DNA of 64,000 nucleotides from Gigaspora margarita (GCA_009809945.1 WTPW01000018.1:858822-922821), one strand, 5' to 3'. Positions 1 to 12,103 are shown, counted from the first letter of the stretch. Numbers and translations: made by a program. Notes: generated by a model from the sequence alone, not told the origin.

Positions 1-240
1 ATGCTTAAAAAAAAAGCTTATATAGATTTCGAAGTTGCATAGAGTTGCATAAAAATTACTCACCTAATGTAAAAAACTTGCAATAAAGTTCAATGTTTAA
101 GGTATTATTCTTGCACATAAACCGTAGTGTTTTTTTCTTTTTTCGATCAAAGATATTACGCGCAAAAATGCTATATATCTAAAAAAAAAAAGATTATTGA
201 TCAATATAAGTTTTAATTGGTGGATAGTCATGTGCATTTA

Positions 241-425
241 TAATGGGCTACCCTATAGGTATATGGGCCGGGTAGTGCAAGTACCCAAGCTCTACACATA
301 TCATAAAGGGCCTGCGATTCTTAGCCCTACCCTGCCCTAGGGCTTGTAATTTGATGCCCAAGCCCGGCCCTAGTGGTACTACCCTTAGGGTACCCGTGGG
401 TAGCCCTGGCCCATGCGGAGGCCTA
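241..425. repeat. GC-rich low-complexity island
   Basis: Made of overlapping GGGTAGCCC, GGGCCC and GGGTACCC motifs in both orientations, sharply more GC-rich than the AT-rich DNA around it. Its ends resemble each other in inverted orientation (GGGCTACCC on the left, GGGTAGCCC on the right), so it may be the end of a hAT-like element, but I found no target duplication. The flanking 1-240 and 426-469 show nothing recognisable. Confidence 0.5.
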
Positions 426-469
426 TTTATTACAAAGAAATCAGTTATATTAAAATCACTTTTAAGACT

Positions 470-1460
470 TCATATTTATTGATGCTCGTTTCACTGGCAA
501 GCTTATTTTACAGAAGTTAATTTACAGATAAGTTCATTTTGCAATCAATCAATAGCTTTACTTAATCCTAATAATAATGATTAGAATTACTTTGCAAAAT
601 TAGCCATTAGTAAAATATATTATTTGCAAAACAAAATTGTCTCTAAAGCAATTATCTGAAAATAGGCTTATTAGTGAAATAAGTGTCAGTAAAATGTGAT
701 GTCTTTAAAGTAAAACTAGTTACTAAGCAAAAAATAAACCCAAGCTCAAAAAAAACAAATAGCAAAATCTATTGAACAATAAAGCCATAACGAGAATGCA
801 AAATTCTAAAAAAATTTAAAAATTTGAAATTAATAAATTCGAATTATTCATATCGATCAACAATAATATTATTAGTCAAGAAATTATCGATCTAACAATC
901 AATAGTTATAATCAAAATACTGTATTATAATAATTACCTGTTAAAGATTTCAGATAGTAAAGAATGTTATAATTGATGATCAACATTTAAAACGTTCTTA
1001 CTTTAAATGACAAGTGATGATGAAATTAAAAATTGGCAAAATCCTACCATATTTCATATTACACATAAAATGTGATTGTACTAGTAATGACAAAAAATTA
1101 TAAGTAATATGCCAAAATATAGATATTTAAACCACACATAAATTAATTACATAACTAATTATATTTCTGCTATCTTGAACTATATTATAATTATTAACAT
1201 CTGTATTGCTCATATATAATTAATAATCAGAATGTCAGCTTTGTATCATAAGCATGATTAACATGCAGTGTTATATACAAAAATTTTAATTCCTTCTAAA
1301 AATGAATAAATAAAAATTATTACTTCTGCCAAAAAAGGATTTTGCGAAAATTAGTATAGTGGACATCAAAAAATTTGAATGATACCATCCCTTCACATTT
1401 CATATTGCACATTCTATGTGTTCATACTGGTATTAATAATAAAATAAGGGTATTTTACTT
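470..1460 (+). repeat. Dispersed repeat, copy 1 (Foldback-like arm plus body)
   Basis: An inverted homologue lies at 17440-18150 and a partial direct one at 54050-54335. Near 485-705 the sequence forms opposing arms (TTTCACTGGCAAG on the left, its approximate complement TTAGTGAAATAAGTG on the right) built of short AT-rich motifs such as TTTACAGATAAG. The body carries the shared segment ending in CACATTTCATATTGCACATT. No reading frame is evident. It is probably a non-autonomous DNA transposon family; class uncertain. Confidence 0.6.
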
Positions 1461-1603
1461 ATCTATATACTCTTATCCTAAAATCTGTACCATACCGGTA
1501 CCATATTGATCTCCTATAATTATACAACAGATTAGTATGGTACAGATAACCAGAATTAAAATAGGGGTATTTTTGTGTTATAACATACAGATCTGATTAA
1601 TAA

Positions 1604-1986
1604 TTAGACCATGCAAAGTTGATTTTTTATTTTGCATTACATGAAATCTAAAACATGGGTTAGTCAGTCAGATTTTTTATTTTTTTTTCTAATTTACTGT
1701 AAATTAATAGAATAATGTTCACATCTAATGTTATACAAAGTTAATTTTTCATTTTGCACAACAAGGAATTAAAAAATTGGGTCAGCAGTCATATTTTTTT
1801 TGTCAGTCCTATCAAACAATTACAGGAAATAAAGGTCACTATTTGGTGATGCCAGATGAAAATAATGTAAAAAAATAAATGTCAAAAATCAGACAATTGG
1901 CACAATTGGAATCTAAAAAATAAATTTAAAAAATTGAAAAAATGGGCCAGTGGGTAATGCAAACCAAAAAATTACTTTGTGTGGCC
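1604..1986 (+). repeat. Non-autonomous repeat with inverted ends (CACAAAGTTGATTTTT family)
   Basis: It begins with CATGCAAAGTTGATTTTTTA and ends with the complement of GGGCCACACAAAGTAATTTT. The part from about 1732 has an inverted homologue at 18311-18550, and a lone end of the family sits at 16926-16965. MITE-like; no coding capacity seen. Confidence 0.55.
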
Positions 1987-2079
1987 CTATACTCATCTAG
2001 TTTTTTAAAGTAATCAAAAATGTAATAATAGATTGTATATTTCAATACAAACCTACCCATTTTTATAGATTCAACTAAA

Positions 2080-2713
2080 CTAGCAAGGCTAGAATTAGTA
2101 CATGCATAACTAGATAAGTACCAGTTTCTAGCTTTTGTTTTTTCTTGTTGTTTCTGTTCTTTTTACTAAGTATCTTTTTTTATAGGTTCTATTTCACTAG
2201 GAAAGATGAAATAGAATATGAAAATTTAAACTAGTAAGGCTAGAATTGGTATATGTATAATCAGATAAGTACTAGTTTTTTGCTTTCGTATTTTTTTTGT
2301 TGTTTTCTGTTTTTTTTTACTAATTAGATTCTTTTTTTATAGGTTCTATTTCACTTGGAAGGTGAAATAGATTATAAAAATCCAAACTAAAAAAGGCTAG
2401 GACTAGTACATATATAGCCCAATAAGTACTATAGGACCCCAAAATATATATAGATAGGTCAAATTAATTATAAAATTACTAAAAATAGAATTATCTGCAG
2501 AAAAACCTCAAAAATAAGCAAAAAATTACTAAAAATAGAAAGATCTACATAAACCCCAAAATAAGCAAACTAATACCTGATTTATCTATGATATTTTGGG
2601 GTTCTGAACTAGTTTCTTGCTTTTATTTTTCTTGTAGTTTTCTGTTCTTCTTACTAATTAGTTTTTATAGGTTCTATTTCTACTGGAAACTGCAAATTAA
2701 TGCTATAAATAAT
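2080..2713. repeat. Three diverged tandem repeats of about 150 bp
   Basis: Units start near 2080, 2231 and 2387 at CTAG(C/T)AAGGCTAGAATT and run through a T-rich stretch to TATAGGTTCTATTTCAC, where a small palindrome (CTATTTCAC / GTGAAATAG) lies. The third unit is about 147 bp once the inserted MITE at 2432-2607 is removed. Confidence 0.75.
2432..2607. mobile_element. MITE inserted in tandem repeat unit 3, ACTA duplication
   Basis: Ends are TAGGACCCCAAAATAT and the complement of TCAGAACCCCAAAATAT. It is flanked by ACTA on both sides, and the uninterrupted neighbour unit reads AAGTACTAGTTT, which gives an empty site. A second copy lies at about 53125-53282. Confidence 0.75.
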
Positions 2714-2908
2714 CCAAAACCAAAAAAGTAAAGAATTTTAGTAATATTAACAAAAGGTGTCAGTTTATAGTTATACTATAATAATTATATTGTAATTTAT
2801 TAAAGGATAAGGAATATAAGCAATATATAAAATTTTTAAAAATAAAAATAATAATAAATAATAATCAAAATTATATGTACAGCACCAATATATATTGTTG
2901 TTATTATA

Positions 2909-3250
2909 TGGGGTGATTTCAATAGAAATAGCCCATATTTACATATATTTTTTATTTTGAAATAATTGAGTTTAACCATTGGTTTGATCTTCGGACTGAT
3001 CTAGAGTTAATTAAATTTTATGATTTTGATTGGTTAAAGATAACATGTGACTATCAGGTAATCTTGTGATGTGTTGGCCCTATACAGCCTTGTGTAATTT
3101 TTCTTATACATTATCTTTGATTTTTTATTATGCAAATTGACTTTCATTTATAATTGAAAAATGTCAATCATGTCAAAATTTATATTAATCTAATAAAAAC
3201 TCATTTTTCAAAAAATCGTAAAAATGGTTGTTTTTATTGAAATCACCCCA
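2909..3250. mobile_element. MITE with TGGGGTGATTTCAATA inverted ends
   Basis: The left end TGGGGTGATTTCAATAGAAA matches the complement of the right end TATTGAAATCACCCCA, flanked by TA on each side. About 342 bp without a reading frame; a TA target suggests a Tc1/mariner-type non-autonomous element. Confidence 0.7.
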
Positions 3251-3372
3251 TATATTTATATTGTTATTCTTTTATATAGCAATTACTATCATATTGGATA
3301 TATATCAATCACTATCATATTGGATATATCAATTATAATTACAATCAATAAAGTTTGGCAGGAACAATTATA

Positions 3373-4160
3373 CAGTTAGACCTTCATAAATGCAACTTCT
3401 ATAAATGCAATACCTCTCTAAATGCATGGTTTGTCTTGTCTTAAGAAATTATTAGTATTAAATGCATGTTTTATATTCTGTGAATGCACATTCTCTTATA
3501 ATTTTTTTATATTACACTATCTTTCCAAATGCACATAGCCAATTAAATTTTTGTATTTAAGATATAGTGCAGGAAGTTTTAACTCTCCAATTACATAATT
3601 TTGTTTCTTTTTATTCATAGTAATCTTAATAGAATAAACTAAAAATAGATAGTCATTTAATCTAAAATATGAGCAAGTGCTAAAAATAAATAAATTTTTT
3701 GGCTGATTAGCTCTAGTATTAATAAATTTTATAAAATTTAGTATAACATGTGATCTGTAAAGGCAATTTGATTGGTCAAAAAGAGAAACATATATGTTTA
3801 CTTTTTTACAGTTTCCTAATAAATAGGCAAACTTTAAAAGACTACTGCTCTATTAATTTCAATTTAAATCTAAATTTGAACCACAAGTTTTGTTTTTAAA
3901 GGCAAGAGGAACTAATCTTGTGAATTGGTTTTGCATTTTATATATTTTTAAAAGAGGAGTAGCATTTTTTGTAAAGACATATTTTATGGAGATTTAAAGC
4001 TTCTTGCATCATAGGTTATACAGTTTTTAATAGAAGTTACACAAACTTAATGATCTAATTTTTAAAGCTGCAATTTAATTGGCTCTTCCTAAATGCAATA
4101 CCTATCTAAATGCATATTGTAAGCTTGTCTGTACATGTTGCATTTATGAAGGTTTGACTA
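3373..4160. mobile_element. pogo-like (Tc1/mariner) non-autonomous element
   Basis: The left end CAGTTAGACCTTCATAAATG pairs with the complement of the right end TAGTCAAACCTTCATAAATG, flanked by TA. Subterminal CTAAATGCAT motifs recur inside both ends. Related ends occur at 4235-4432, 28353, 35477-36229 and 55352-56674. No transposase frame remains. Confidence 0.7.
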
Positions 4161-4234
4161 TAATCAATATATATTTACATAGTTAGTAATCAATATATAT
4201 CTGCATATGAATTTTTCTAATGTATAAATATATA

Positions 4235-4432
4235 CAGTGAACCTCTTTTATAATCATGAATTTGAGTTCATATAAACTTTTTTCAAAAAAGTGCTTATAA
4301 AGAGATTGTGCTTTTATAGAGATATTTTATTATATATTTAATAGTAAATTATTTTAATAAAAAATATAATATAGATAGAGGTTTTTATTATGATGTAATT
4401 ATAGAAGAGGTGATTGTATAGGGGGTTGACTG
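4235..4432. mobile_element. Short pogo-like MITE
   Basis: 198 bp with ends CAGTGAACCTCTTTTATAA and the complement of CAGTCAACCCCCTATACAA, flanked by TA. No coding potential. Same family type as the neighbour at 3373-4160. Confidence 0.65.
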
Positions 4433-4581
4433 TATATATATATTTTAAAAAAACTATTTATATATCCATATCATCTTGCATATAGTAAATCTTTTTAGAG
4501 TAAAATATAGTGCAAAGAGTTGCTAAATTAAGATAAAACCAACTTGATTCTGTTTTAAATTACTGCTTTTTACTCTTTGAG

Positions 4582-4708
4582 CAGGGTTGGCAATGGGCTC
4601 AATAGTGGCCAATAGTTGGAGCCAATGGAGCTCTGAATGTATAGATACTAATTTTTTGAGCTCTATTCACAAAACCAATAAGCTCTATTGGCTTTATTGC
4701 CAACCCTG
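4582..4708. mobile_element. Possible small hAT MITE (CAGGGTTGGCAAT ends)
   Basis: 127 bp bounded by CAGGGTTGGCAAT and its complement ATTGCCAACCCTG, with AATAG and GAGCTC motifs inside. CAGGG ends are typical of hAT elements, but the flanking octamers TCTTTGAG and CCTCTAAG match at only 5 of 8 positions, so the target duplication is decayed or absent. Confidence 0.55.
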
Positions 4709-6296
4709 CCTCTAAGGGATAGAGGCAGATTGATATATATTATGTATAAAAAAAATTTTTTGTCATATTTTCTTTTTTTTGTTTTAGAATATTTTTAAAT
4801 TTTTGTTTGATCACATTTATATGAAGGCATTCATTTGATTGGTTAATTTTTATGGACCTACTCATGATTTCCTATCTGCTATGATAATTAGTTAATCAGA
4901 TTAAATTGAATGAATTCATAATACTGGTGTATCTTTATACTAGTAAAACTTTTATACTATTCTTTATTCATTCCCCGTTATTAACTATATTTAATTATAT
5001 ACTATAATCTAATAGAAATTATATTTTAATTATTATTGTCTTTGTTATAGACATTACTATCTTTTAAAATATATTATCAATTAGACAATGTTCTACTTAA
5101 TAAATTTTTCTAGTTGTTACTCATATTTGTACCCATTAAAGAAAAACTTCCAAGAAACTTCGCTATTTATTTATATAAATTCTTAAATAATCTTATTTAT
5201 CAGTTACTACAATTGTTGCACTACTATCTATGGTTTATATTACTGTATTAAATAATGCTACACGTTTCTATTTATACTATTGTAAAGCCATATTAAATCT
5301 ACTTAATATTAAAGTAATATAAATAAGTATTAGAATCATTAAAAAAGTAATTTAAACTTAAATACAATAGGTAAAAGATTGTAAGAGTTTTTTCAAATCT
5401 AAATTCATCGTAAACATCTTGATCATTTTTATTCGACTATTTTTTCGCATTTAGTACTTGTATATAGCTATTATAGATAGTAATGGCAATAAAATAGCGG
5501 AATACTTGCATCTAAGTGAAGTTCTTGAGAATATTAATTATTTTTTAATTGAAGCTATAAATTGTCTTTATGATGATTTTTATTAGTGAAACGTTACATT
5601 CTTAAAAGCACTTTAAATTGTATAAATAAGCTACCCGGGCAATTGATTTACATCAGCCAATCATGCCTATGACGATCACACTTAGGTTTGATATCGGGTT
5701 CATAATTATTTCTACTATAAAAATTTTTTGAAAATATCTGCGATCAGATTACTATAAATTCCAATATATAAAAACATAAGTTTTTTTTTACTTTGAGGAG
5801 AGGGGGGAAGAGAGGGGTGTAATGTAAAGCACAGAATTAAACTGGTCTCGCCTGTTGATTGTTTCAGGCAAAAATTAATTACTTATTTTTATGTTAATAT
5901 TATTTATAAACTAGAAAAACGGAAGCTGTGGGTTAGAGCACTAATTATTAGACCTTAATAATTAAATTTAAAATTTAAAATTTATATTACCTTAAGCTTT
6001 TGGAATTATATTAATAATAAATTTATAGAGAAAACATTCTTTGTTAGAATATTTACTTGTAATCTGTCAAAAAAAAGGCCCCGTTGTAAAGATCAGTTAG
6101 AGCATGAATTCCTGATACTCCTACAAATATAAGATTGTTGTAATTTCTTATTTTAAAAATTTATTACAGCTTATGTTGGTGTTAAGTCTTGTGGCATGAA
6201 TTGTAATTAACCAAGCAAGACATAACGGAAACTGTATACAAGAGCAAGTTTTCGATTTTTCCCTCCCAAATGTACTTTAATGGGTCGAATCTGTAT
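4709..6296. other. AT-rich non-coding DNA
   Basis: No gene is visible. Near 5816-5860 a G-rich stretch ending in GTAATGTAAAGCACAG resembles one end of the MITE family at 39622-39851 and 59199-59473; no partner end was found. Confidence 0.6.
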
Positions 6297-6745
6297 TACA
6301 TGTTATTGGTTGAGATTGAGAGTGATATAGTTGTCCTATTCGAAGCAAAATTACTATAGGTGTGAAGGTTGCATTCTTTCTGGCTCATATATATACCAAC
6401 AACCGTACCCATTATTCCATATGTCCATCCTTGGTTTGTCCAGAATTGGAGATAAGCATTATACGAGCTATGATTGTTAATAAATAGTATCATGTTCAAG
6501 ACCTTTTGTCATTTTAATTTCAGAAGGTGCATTTAAACCCCAGTGTCACTGTGTCCAGCTTTCGTTTTACGATAGGTAAATTAAGTGGTTTTAGTTTAGC
6601 AATATTATACTCGTCCACATGGTCCCAAGTAGTAAATAGCCGAACGGTAATTTTAAACGAGGATACTTCCATTGATGATACTAATGAGCGAGCATTTGTG
6701 TTTTTGCATTTTATTTCAATATGATTAACTATAATAAAAAATTTA
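6297..6745 (-). pseudogene. Possible relic of an unrecognised minus-strand gene
   Basis: Read on the minus strand, a frame free of stops follows an acceptor-like TTTTTTATTATAG near 6745 and encodes about 70 residues (including SSFKITVRLFTTWDHV). A second open stretch at 6296-6499, in another frame, includes WTNQGWTYGIMGTVVGIYM. The composition is more protein-like than the surrounding DNA. I do not recognise the family. No start and no clean splice between the two segments is visible, so this may be chance. Confidence 0.2.
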
Positions 6746-8219
6746 ATGTAATATGTAATTTTTGTTTATGGTACAGATTTTTAATTTGCATAAAAATAGG
6801 CCTTATATATTAAAAAGATAAATATCGTAATAAGTTCTACACATTACAGCATTAAGTGACTATCATAATTAATTATTTTGACATAATATCGCAATTTACT
6901 GAAATAAATTACTGTAGTTTTTAAAGTCTTTACTATGTTTTGAAACAAGTTTTTTACTTGATTAAAGTCAGTTTTGCTAAGATTCTGGTACCAATATTGA
7001 ACCTAATTTAGGTTCAATTTGTGGATACGCAATCTAAAATCGAACCGGGAGACGGACATTTCTGACAATTTCGTAAAGTAAGATTTGAAAGGTTTTCACT
7101 TTGCTTCCCTCAGCTCAAACCAATTTTATTTTTCAGCAAACAGATTTGTTTATTTACAATTTTCATTTTTTTTTTTTTTTATTATTAGCAGGATCTTTGA
7201 GGATTGAATGATTTTATATCGTTTTGTTTAAAAAACTTCTAAATTGATAATATGAATTGGTGGAACATTTCGTATGCTCACTTGATAACGTAAACTTTAT
7301 ATTCCCGTATTGCATCTTTGCTTTGCAGCCTGTTGTGGAATATAAAAGTATCATAAATTAAATTTTATTTTGACTGGTGTGTATTGGTACTTGGCGCTTG
7401 GTCTAATTAAGTTCATAAAACTTTCGATAAACAATTACGTCCCTAAATATTCTTAAGTCTTAATTAAATGAAACTTTACAGCTATACCAATATACAGTCA
7501 TACCTGTGTTATATCACCCCTCTTTTCCCAGAGCATTTTTGGAGATATAACTAAGGCAGGATACAGCTCAATATATAAAGCATATAAAAACATATATATA
7601 TATATATAAAAAAAAGAAATTTTTCTTGCTTAAACCCGGGGGTATAGCTCAAATTGGGATAACCCAGATATGACTGTAAATATTTAAAGGTATAATTAAC
7701 ACAATATTTGAGTGTTGCAAAGGGAAAACCTGGAATTGTTAGTTTCCGAAATTTCAATTTCAGAAACGACCTATAATAATCTGATATTGTCTGCTTCTAA
7801 AAGTGTAATTTCCAAAAATCAAGAATTCTAGGTTTTTCCCTTTGTAACATTCATTTCAACTTTGAGTTATGTGAAAGGTTGGATTCTTTAATATATTCAC
7901 ACATTCAACGATAGTTGATCAAATATTCATAATCTAGAAATTATATCCATAGATATTATTTAAAAGATTTTTTTTTCTTGAAAAATTTATTAAATAATAA
8001 GAAACTTAGATATTGTTTTGCTTCTTATTTTTCGTGATCGAATACTTTTTTTTTGTGTCATAATATTTTTTGGCATAGGTGCATAATACATAACATATTT
8101 ACCAAATTGCAATATTAAACGCCTATAAAAAAAAATAAACTCGTAATACAATATATAAAATATATATAAAAACATAAGTTTTTAAAGGAAAAAAACGAAA
8201 CGCTAATATTAATATAGAT
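6746..8219. other. AT-rich DNA including the 3' flank of HMG1
   Basis: No gene is seen. About 7980-8219 resembles the 3' flanks of the other HMG genes: a T/A-rich stretch with CATAATA motifs, then TTTTTAAAGGAAAAAAA just past the stop codon, which probably holds the transcript end. Confidence 0.5.
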
Positions 8220-8801
8220 TTAGGGGTCATAATTGATATATTCTGAAAACTCATAGATTTTTCGACTATTTATTTTGCGTTCGATCTCGTTAAAACTTTC
8301 TGGAGAGCTAAAAATTATCGATTCTCCAGGTTGACGATGGACATTAGGTTTCGATCCTGATTTTTTCCCACAACGCTTTTTTGGGGAATATTTGTAATCA
8401 GGATATTCCTGACTATGTCTATCTTTGGCTAATTGTTCGAGGATTTCAAAAAACCGAAGAACTTCTTTCGGCTGTTTTCTCCATTCTTCAGAAGCTAGAC
8501 GAGATACTTCCCCAGTTCTCATTTTTGTTTGCTTTAATGTTAATTTTGCATAAAAATCTCGACGAAATAACAAAAAAGCATTCTGTGGCCTTGGGGGAGA
8601 CGACGAAGAAGGATCTTTTCGAAATTTTGCCGCTTTTCGTGAATTTTTTGGTGGCAAAATCAATTGTTCGATTTTTATCGTTAAATCATACGGAGGCGAA
8701 CCACCGTAGAATTCATTAAACGAATTTTCGTAAAAACATTTCGTATCAGGAGATTCATTAAATGAGAGTTGGATTTCTCCCGATTTCTCAGCCAAAGACA
8801 T
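8220..8801 (-). CDS. MATA_HMG-type HMG-box protein HMG1, 193 aa
   Basis: Putative nuclear DNA-binding protein of the fungal MATA_HMG family (minor-groove binding and bending is known for the fold). An N-terminal conserved block (residues 35-57, PPYDL...IEQLILPP...SRKA) precedes the HMG box at about 69-140, with PPRPQNAFLLFRRDF in helix 1, EEW in helix 2, and KDRH plus YPDYKYSPKKR at the end. A basic tail (KKRCGKKSGSK) could serve as a nuclear signal. The C-terminus has SIIFSSPESFNEI, related to the repeat motif of HMG3, and ends FSEYINYDP, like HMG2. The ATG follows conserved upstream DNA; the sequence is intact without introns. Mating-type, sensor or other function cannot be told from sequence. 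Confidence 0.92.
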   Translation of the reverse strand: MSLAEKSGEIQLSFNESPDTKCFYENSFNEFYGGSPPYDLTIKIEQLILPPKNSRKAAKFRKDPSSSSPPRPQNAFLLFRRDFYAKLTLKQTKMRTGEVSRLASEEWRKQPKEVLRFFEILEQLAKDRHSQEYPDYKYSPKKRCGKKSGSKPNVHRQPGESIIFSSPESFNEIERKINSRKIYEFSEYINYDP

Positions 8802-8836
8802 TTTTAATGTCAGTTTTTAAAATGAGGATTCAAAGA

Positions 8837-9050
8837 TCAAGGTGGCATTATCTTTAAATACTAAAATTTTTCCATTCTTATACTAATTGATTTATTTAAA
8901 AAAATTTTTTCGGTTTATCCGGCTGCGGTAGTTATCACAATTTGTACAACAAAGACTGAATAATAGTTAATTTCTTGGTATCTTTTGGCGAAACTGTTGC
9001 ATCAATATCGTGTCATTCGACTTTATTTAGTATCGTCCTTCCGGAAAAAC
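8837..9050 (-). promoter_or_regulatory. Conserved HMG promoter cassette upstream of HMG1
   Basis: Moving away from the ATG: TTTAAAGATAATGCC (8837-8858), GCCGGATAAACCG (8911-8928), AACTATTATTC (8958-8972), GTTTCGCCAAAAGA (8979-8994) and TTTTTCCGGAAGG (9037-9050), given in gene orientation. The same boxes occur in the same order upstream of the other HMG genes. The TTTAAAG box 40-55 bp before the ATG is the likely core promoter. No factor is assigned. Confidence 0.7.
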
Positions 9051-9167
9051 CTATACCTTTGAACCAACCATCTTACGTGAAAATTCGATCTTATAAAAAT
9101 TTGCAAATCATTACCGTATTGAGATTCTTCCAAAAATAAATGTCCTCGGAAATATCCAAAAATTTGG

Positions 9168-9475
9168 CCTACTTTATAACAATTTCAGCCAGTATTATAC
9201 TGTACGTAAAATTCAAAGGTTATTTTTGGAGACAATAACAACGTTAAATATGGGGTTGCATGTTTACCTAATCTTTTAGTCGGTGTAAATTAAACAAAGC
9301 AAGGTAGTAGGTTCCTGGAAATAAACACCCCTGTCAAAAAATTACAAAATTTGGCCGGCTTTATAACAATTTCAATAAGTAGGTAAAATTCAAAGGTTAT
9401 TTTTGGAGACAATGACAACTTTATATTTGTACATATGAAGTTGCATGTTTACCTAATCATTTAATTGTAAATTAA
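9168..9475. repeat. Diverged tandem duplication in the HMG1 upstream region
   Basis: Two copies about 186 bp apart share CTTTATAACAATTTCA, GGTTATTTTTGGAGACAAT and GTTGCATGTTTACCTAATC. Related sequence occurs once upstream of the other HMG genes (GACAATGACA, GTACATATGCA, AACGTTTAGTAAATTAAACA), so a piece of the distal upstream region was duplicated here. Confidence 0.65.
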
Positions 9476-9489
9476 ACAATCCTAGGCGC

Positions 9490-10150
9490 ACTATGTAACA
9501 GCCTGTGGTTTTTCTACAAGGTTTTGTTATACCTGCTATATGAAAATCATATTGGCTAAGATAAATAGCTTGTATTTCTAAACAAAATACTTTATTTTTA
9601 TGTGCAGTGCGAAGGCTACTTTATAAATTTTATACAAACTGTGTATAAATTATTATTTTTTTTGTGTGATTTAGTTATTATGCAGATTATTATTTATTAT
9701 GCGTAATATTATAGTGCTAGAACATTTAAAACAATAAACTTTAATACATATTTGGCACTAATCAATGGACCTCGCTTGCACTAATAATAGGTTTCTGATA
9801 TCTAATCGTGCTAAAATTTTCAATGTTTGTAAATCTAGTTAGCATATGCTCAAATATTACACAAATATGCAAGATTCTGGATAATACATGGTCACGAGGA
9901 TTTTAGTATATCCGAGGTATCCAAAATATGTCGATTAAAATACTTCAGTTTGGCCAAAAGATTTCAGCATTGATTTTTAATATAAAGCTGCCAAAGTATC
10001 TCAGAATTTCATTTAAGTAAATAAATATGAAATATTGCAGATTGGCCAATATACAGTGGTTTCTGCGACATATGTAAGTATATAATTATGTGAAAGTTCA
10101 TGTCGATATGTAAAAATAAAGAATAAAATACAAATATAGACTGATCATTA

Positions 10151-10187
<37 letters not shown>

Positions 10188-11740
10188 CATATTAACGAAA
10201 TAAATTTTGCAGGAAATCAATTTGTTGTTAGAAATTATATAAAAAATATACAAACTTTGAAGAGCTATATTGCATTTTATTAATAATACTGTTTTTTTGT
10301 CTTAATTAAAAAATGAGTTTGATCCTATTCTAAATTGGTTTATATAGAAATTTGAAGAAATTATCAATTCCTCTTCTTTTATAGCACCTAGCGCATATAT
10401 ATTATACAAATATTCTAATGTATCACTATTGAATAAATTTTTAATATAGATAAATAATACTTATCAAAATCAATTTTTTTAAAAATTTTATAAAATAAAA
10501 TTGTTTTAACTTGTATATTATATTAAACTTTTAAGTATAAGGTAATTCAGAAAGATCTCCATAAAAGCATCTTTTTACAAATACACTATAACATTAAATA
10601 TACCTTGAAATTTTTTGACCCAAATTTTTATAAATGCATTTAATTGTTTTCAAATTAGATCTTATTATAAGTTTAATTTTCAAAAATTGCCCATTTTTGA
10701 TATTTGTTTATTTTGGCTTAAAAAATTCTACATAATAAAGCTATAAAAAACAACAACTAAAAAATTATTATAACAAATCTTTATTAGTATTTATTTGAAA
10801 AACCTTCTTAGCACTTATAATGAAATTGTATTTGTTGACTCTTTTTTTCATCAAGTATGATTAATGCTTTGTCAATCACAATTACCAGAATTAATTTTAC
10901 TATCAATCTTTTCAATCATAACTGTAATAAATATTCTTGTTTTATAGTTCATATTATTTATTTGTTTTAAACAGGTAAGGAGTCTAAATATTAAAATTTA
11001 AAAGTAACACACAAAAATACAATCATACTACATTTTAAAATTAATAACATCTTATATAAATAAGAAGTATTACGTAACCATGTAAAGTCGTGACATATAA
11101 AGCTCCTGGCATGCATTCACATTCTTGTTTCACCACGAGCATTATTCAGCGATATCAAACATACATGGCTTAAATCATAGGGTAACTATTATATATAGCG
11201 TAATTTTTAATAATATCGCTCTTTATATCTCTCATCCATCTACTAATGTCTAGTACCCTAAGAATAGCGAAAATCCATACTTTTAGGCAATCCAAAACAA
11301 ACTCATGCACAGTCAGGGTGAAAAAAATCCAAAAAATCGAGCAGTTCTGGTCCCGCGAATGAGCAATTATTGCGAACGACCGAAATGAAAATAAAGCTTT
11401 AAAAATAGTACAACATCATAATTTTACAAATATATATGTATTTTAAGATACTTTATGACAATTATTATTATTTATTATGTATTATTATTATTTTGATTTG
11501 AATCTTTGTAAGATTCTAATTCCTAGTTATATATATTTTTTCAAATATTATTTAATATTTTTTTTCTAAGTTTTTAAATGATTCATTATATAAGAAATAA
11601 AATTTCAAATAAATGACCATAAAAAATACAAGTGAGTTAATAAAAGAAAATTCGATTAAAAAATTGCAATTGAAAAAAATACAAACTTGCAATTTTCACA
11701 AATAACCAGTCACGATCAAGTTTAGCCTTTTGGAAGGAAA
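9490..11740. other. Non-coding AT-rich spacer between HMG1 and HMG2
   Basis: No gene is seen. Includes an uninterrupted run of 34 A at 10152-10185, which could be a retroposed tail or simple slippage; no matching retroelement body was recognised upstream of it. Confidence 0.6.
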
Positions 11741-12103
11741 AAGTAATTTATACTTGGTTAAAATTTTCCAAATGAAGTATATTAAATTTTTTAATAATAA
11801 CATCGAAAACTTCGAAATAATATATATTCTTTAGCCACTATTTTTTCGCATATTCGTAATTTTTTTTATTTTTCTTATTATACGTCGATATAACTATATA
11901 TATATATATATACTTTTTTTTTATGCATAATACATATCTTCGAAACTTATCTTTTTGAACTATAATATACATATTCCCTGTTACATAAAACTTATAAAAA
12001 CAATCAATTGTAATAGATATAAGACATATATAATATTTGGTAAGCATAAAAAAATAAGTTGCCAAACTTTTTAAAGAAAAAAAAACATAAGCCTAACGCT
12101 AAC

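Noticed and set aside
8381-8719. Plus-strand open frame of 112 codons opposite HMG1
   Set aside because: Antisense shadow of the HMG1 coding frame; no family signal. The same applies to the plus-strand frames opposite HMG2 and HMG3.
10152-10185. Poly-A tail of a SINE or processed gene
   Set aside because: No recognisable body or target duplication next to the A run.
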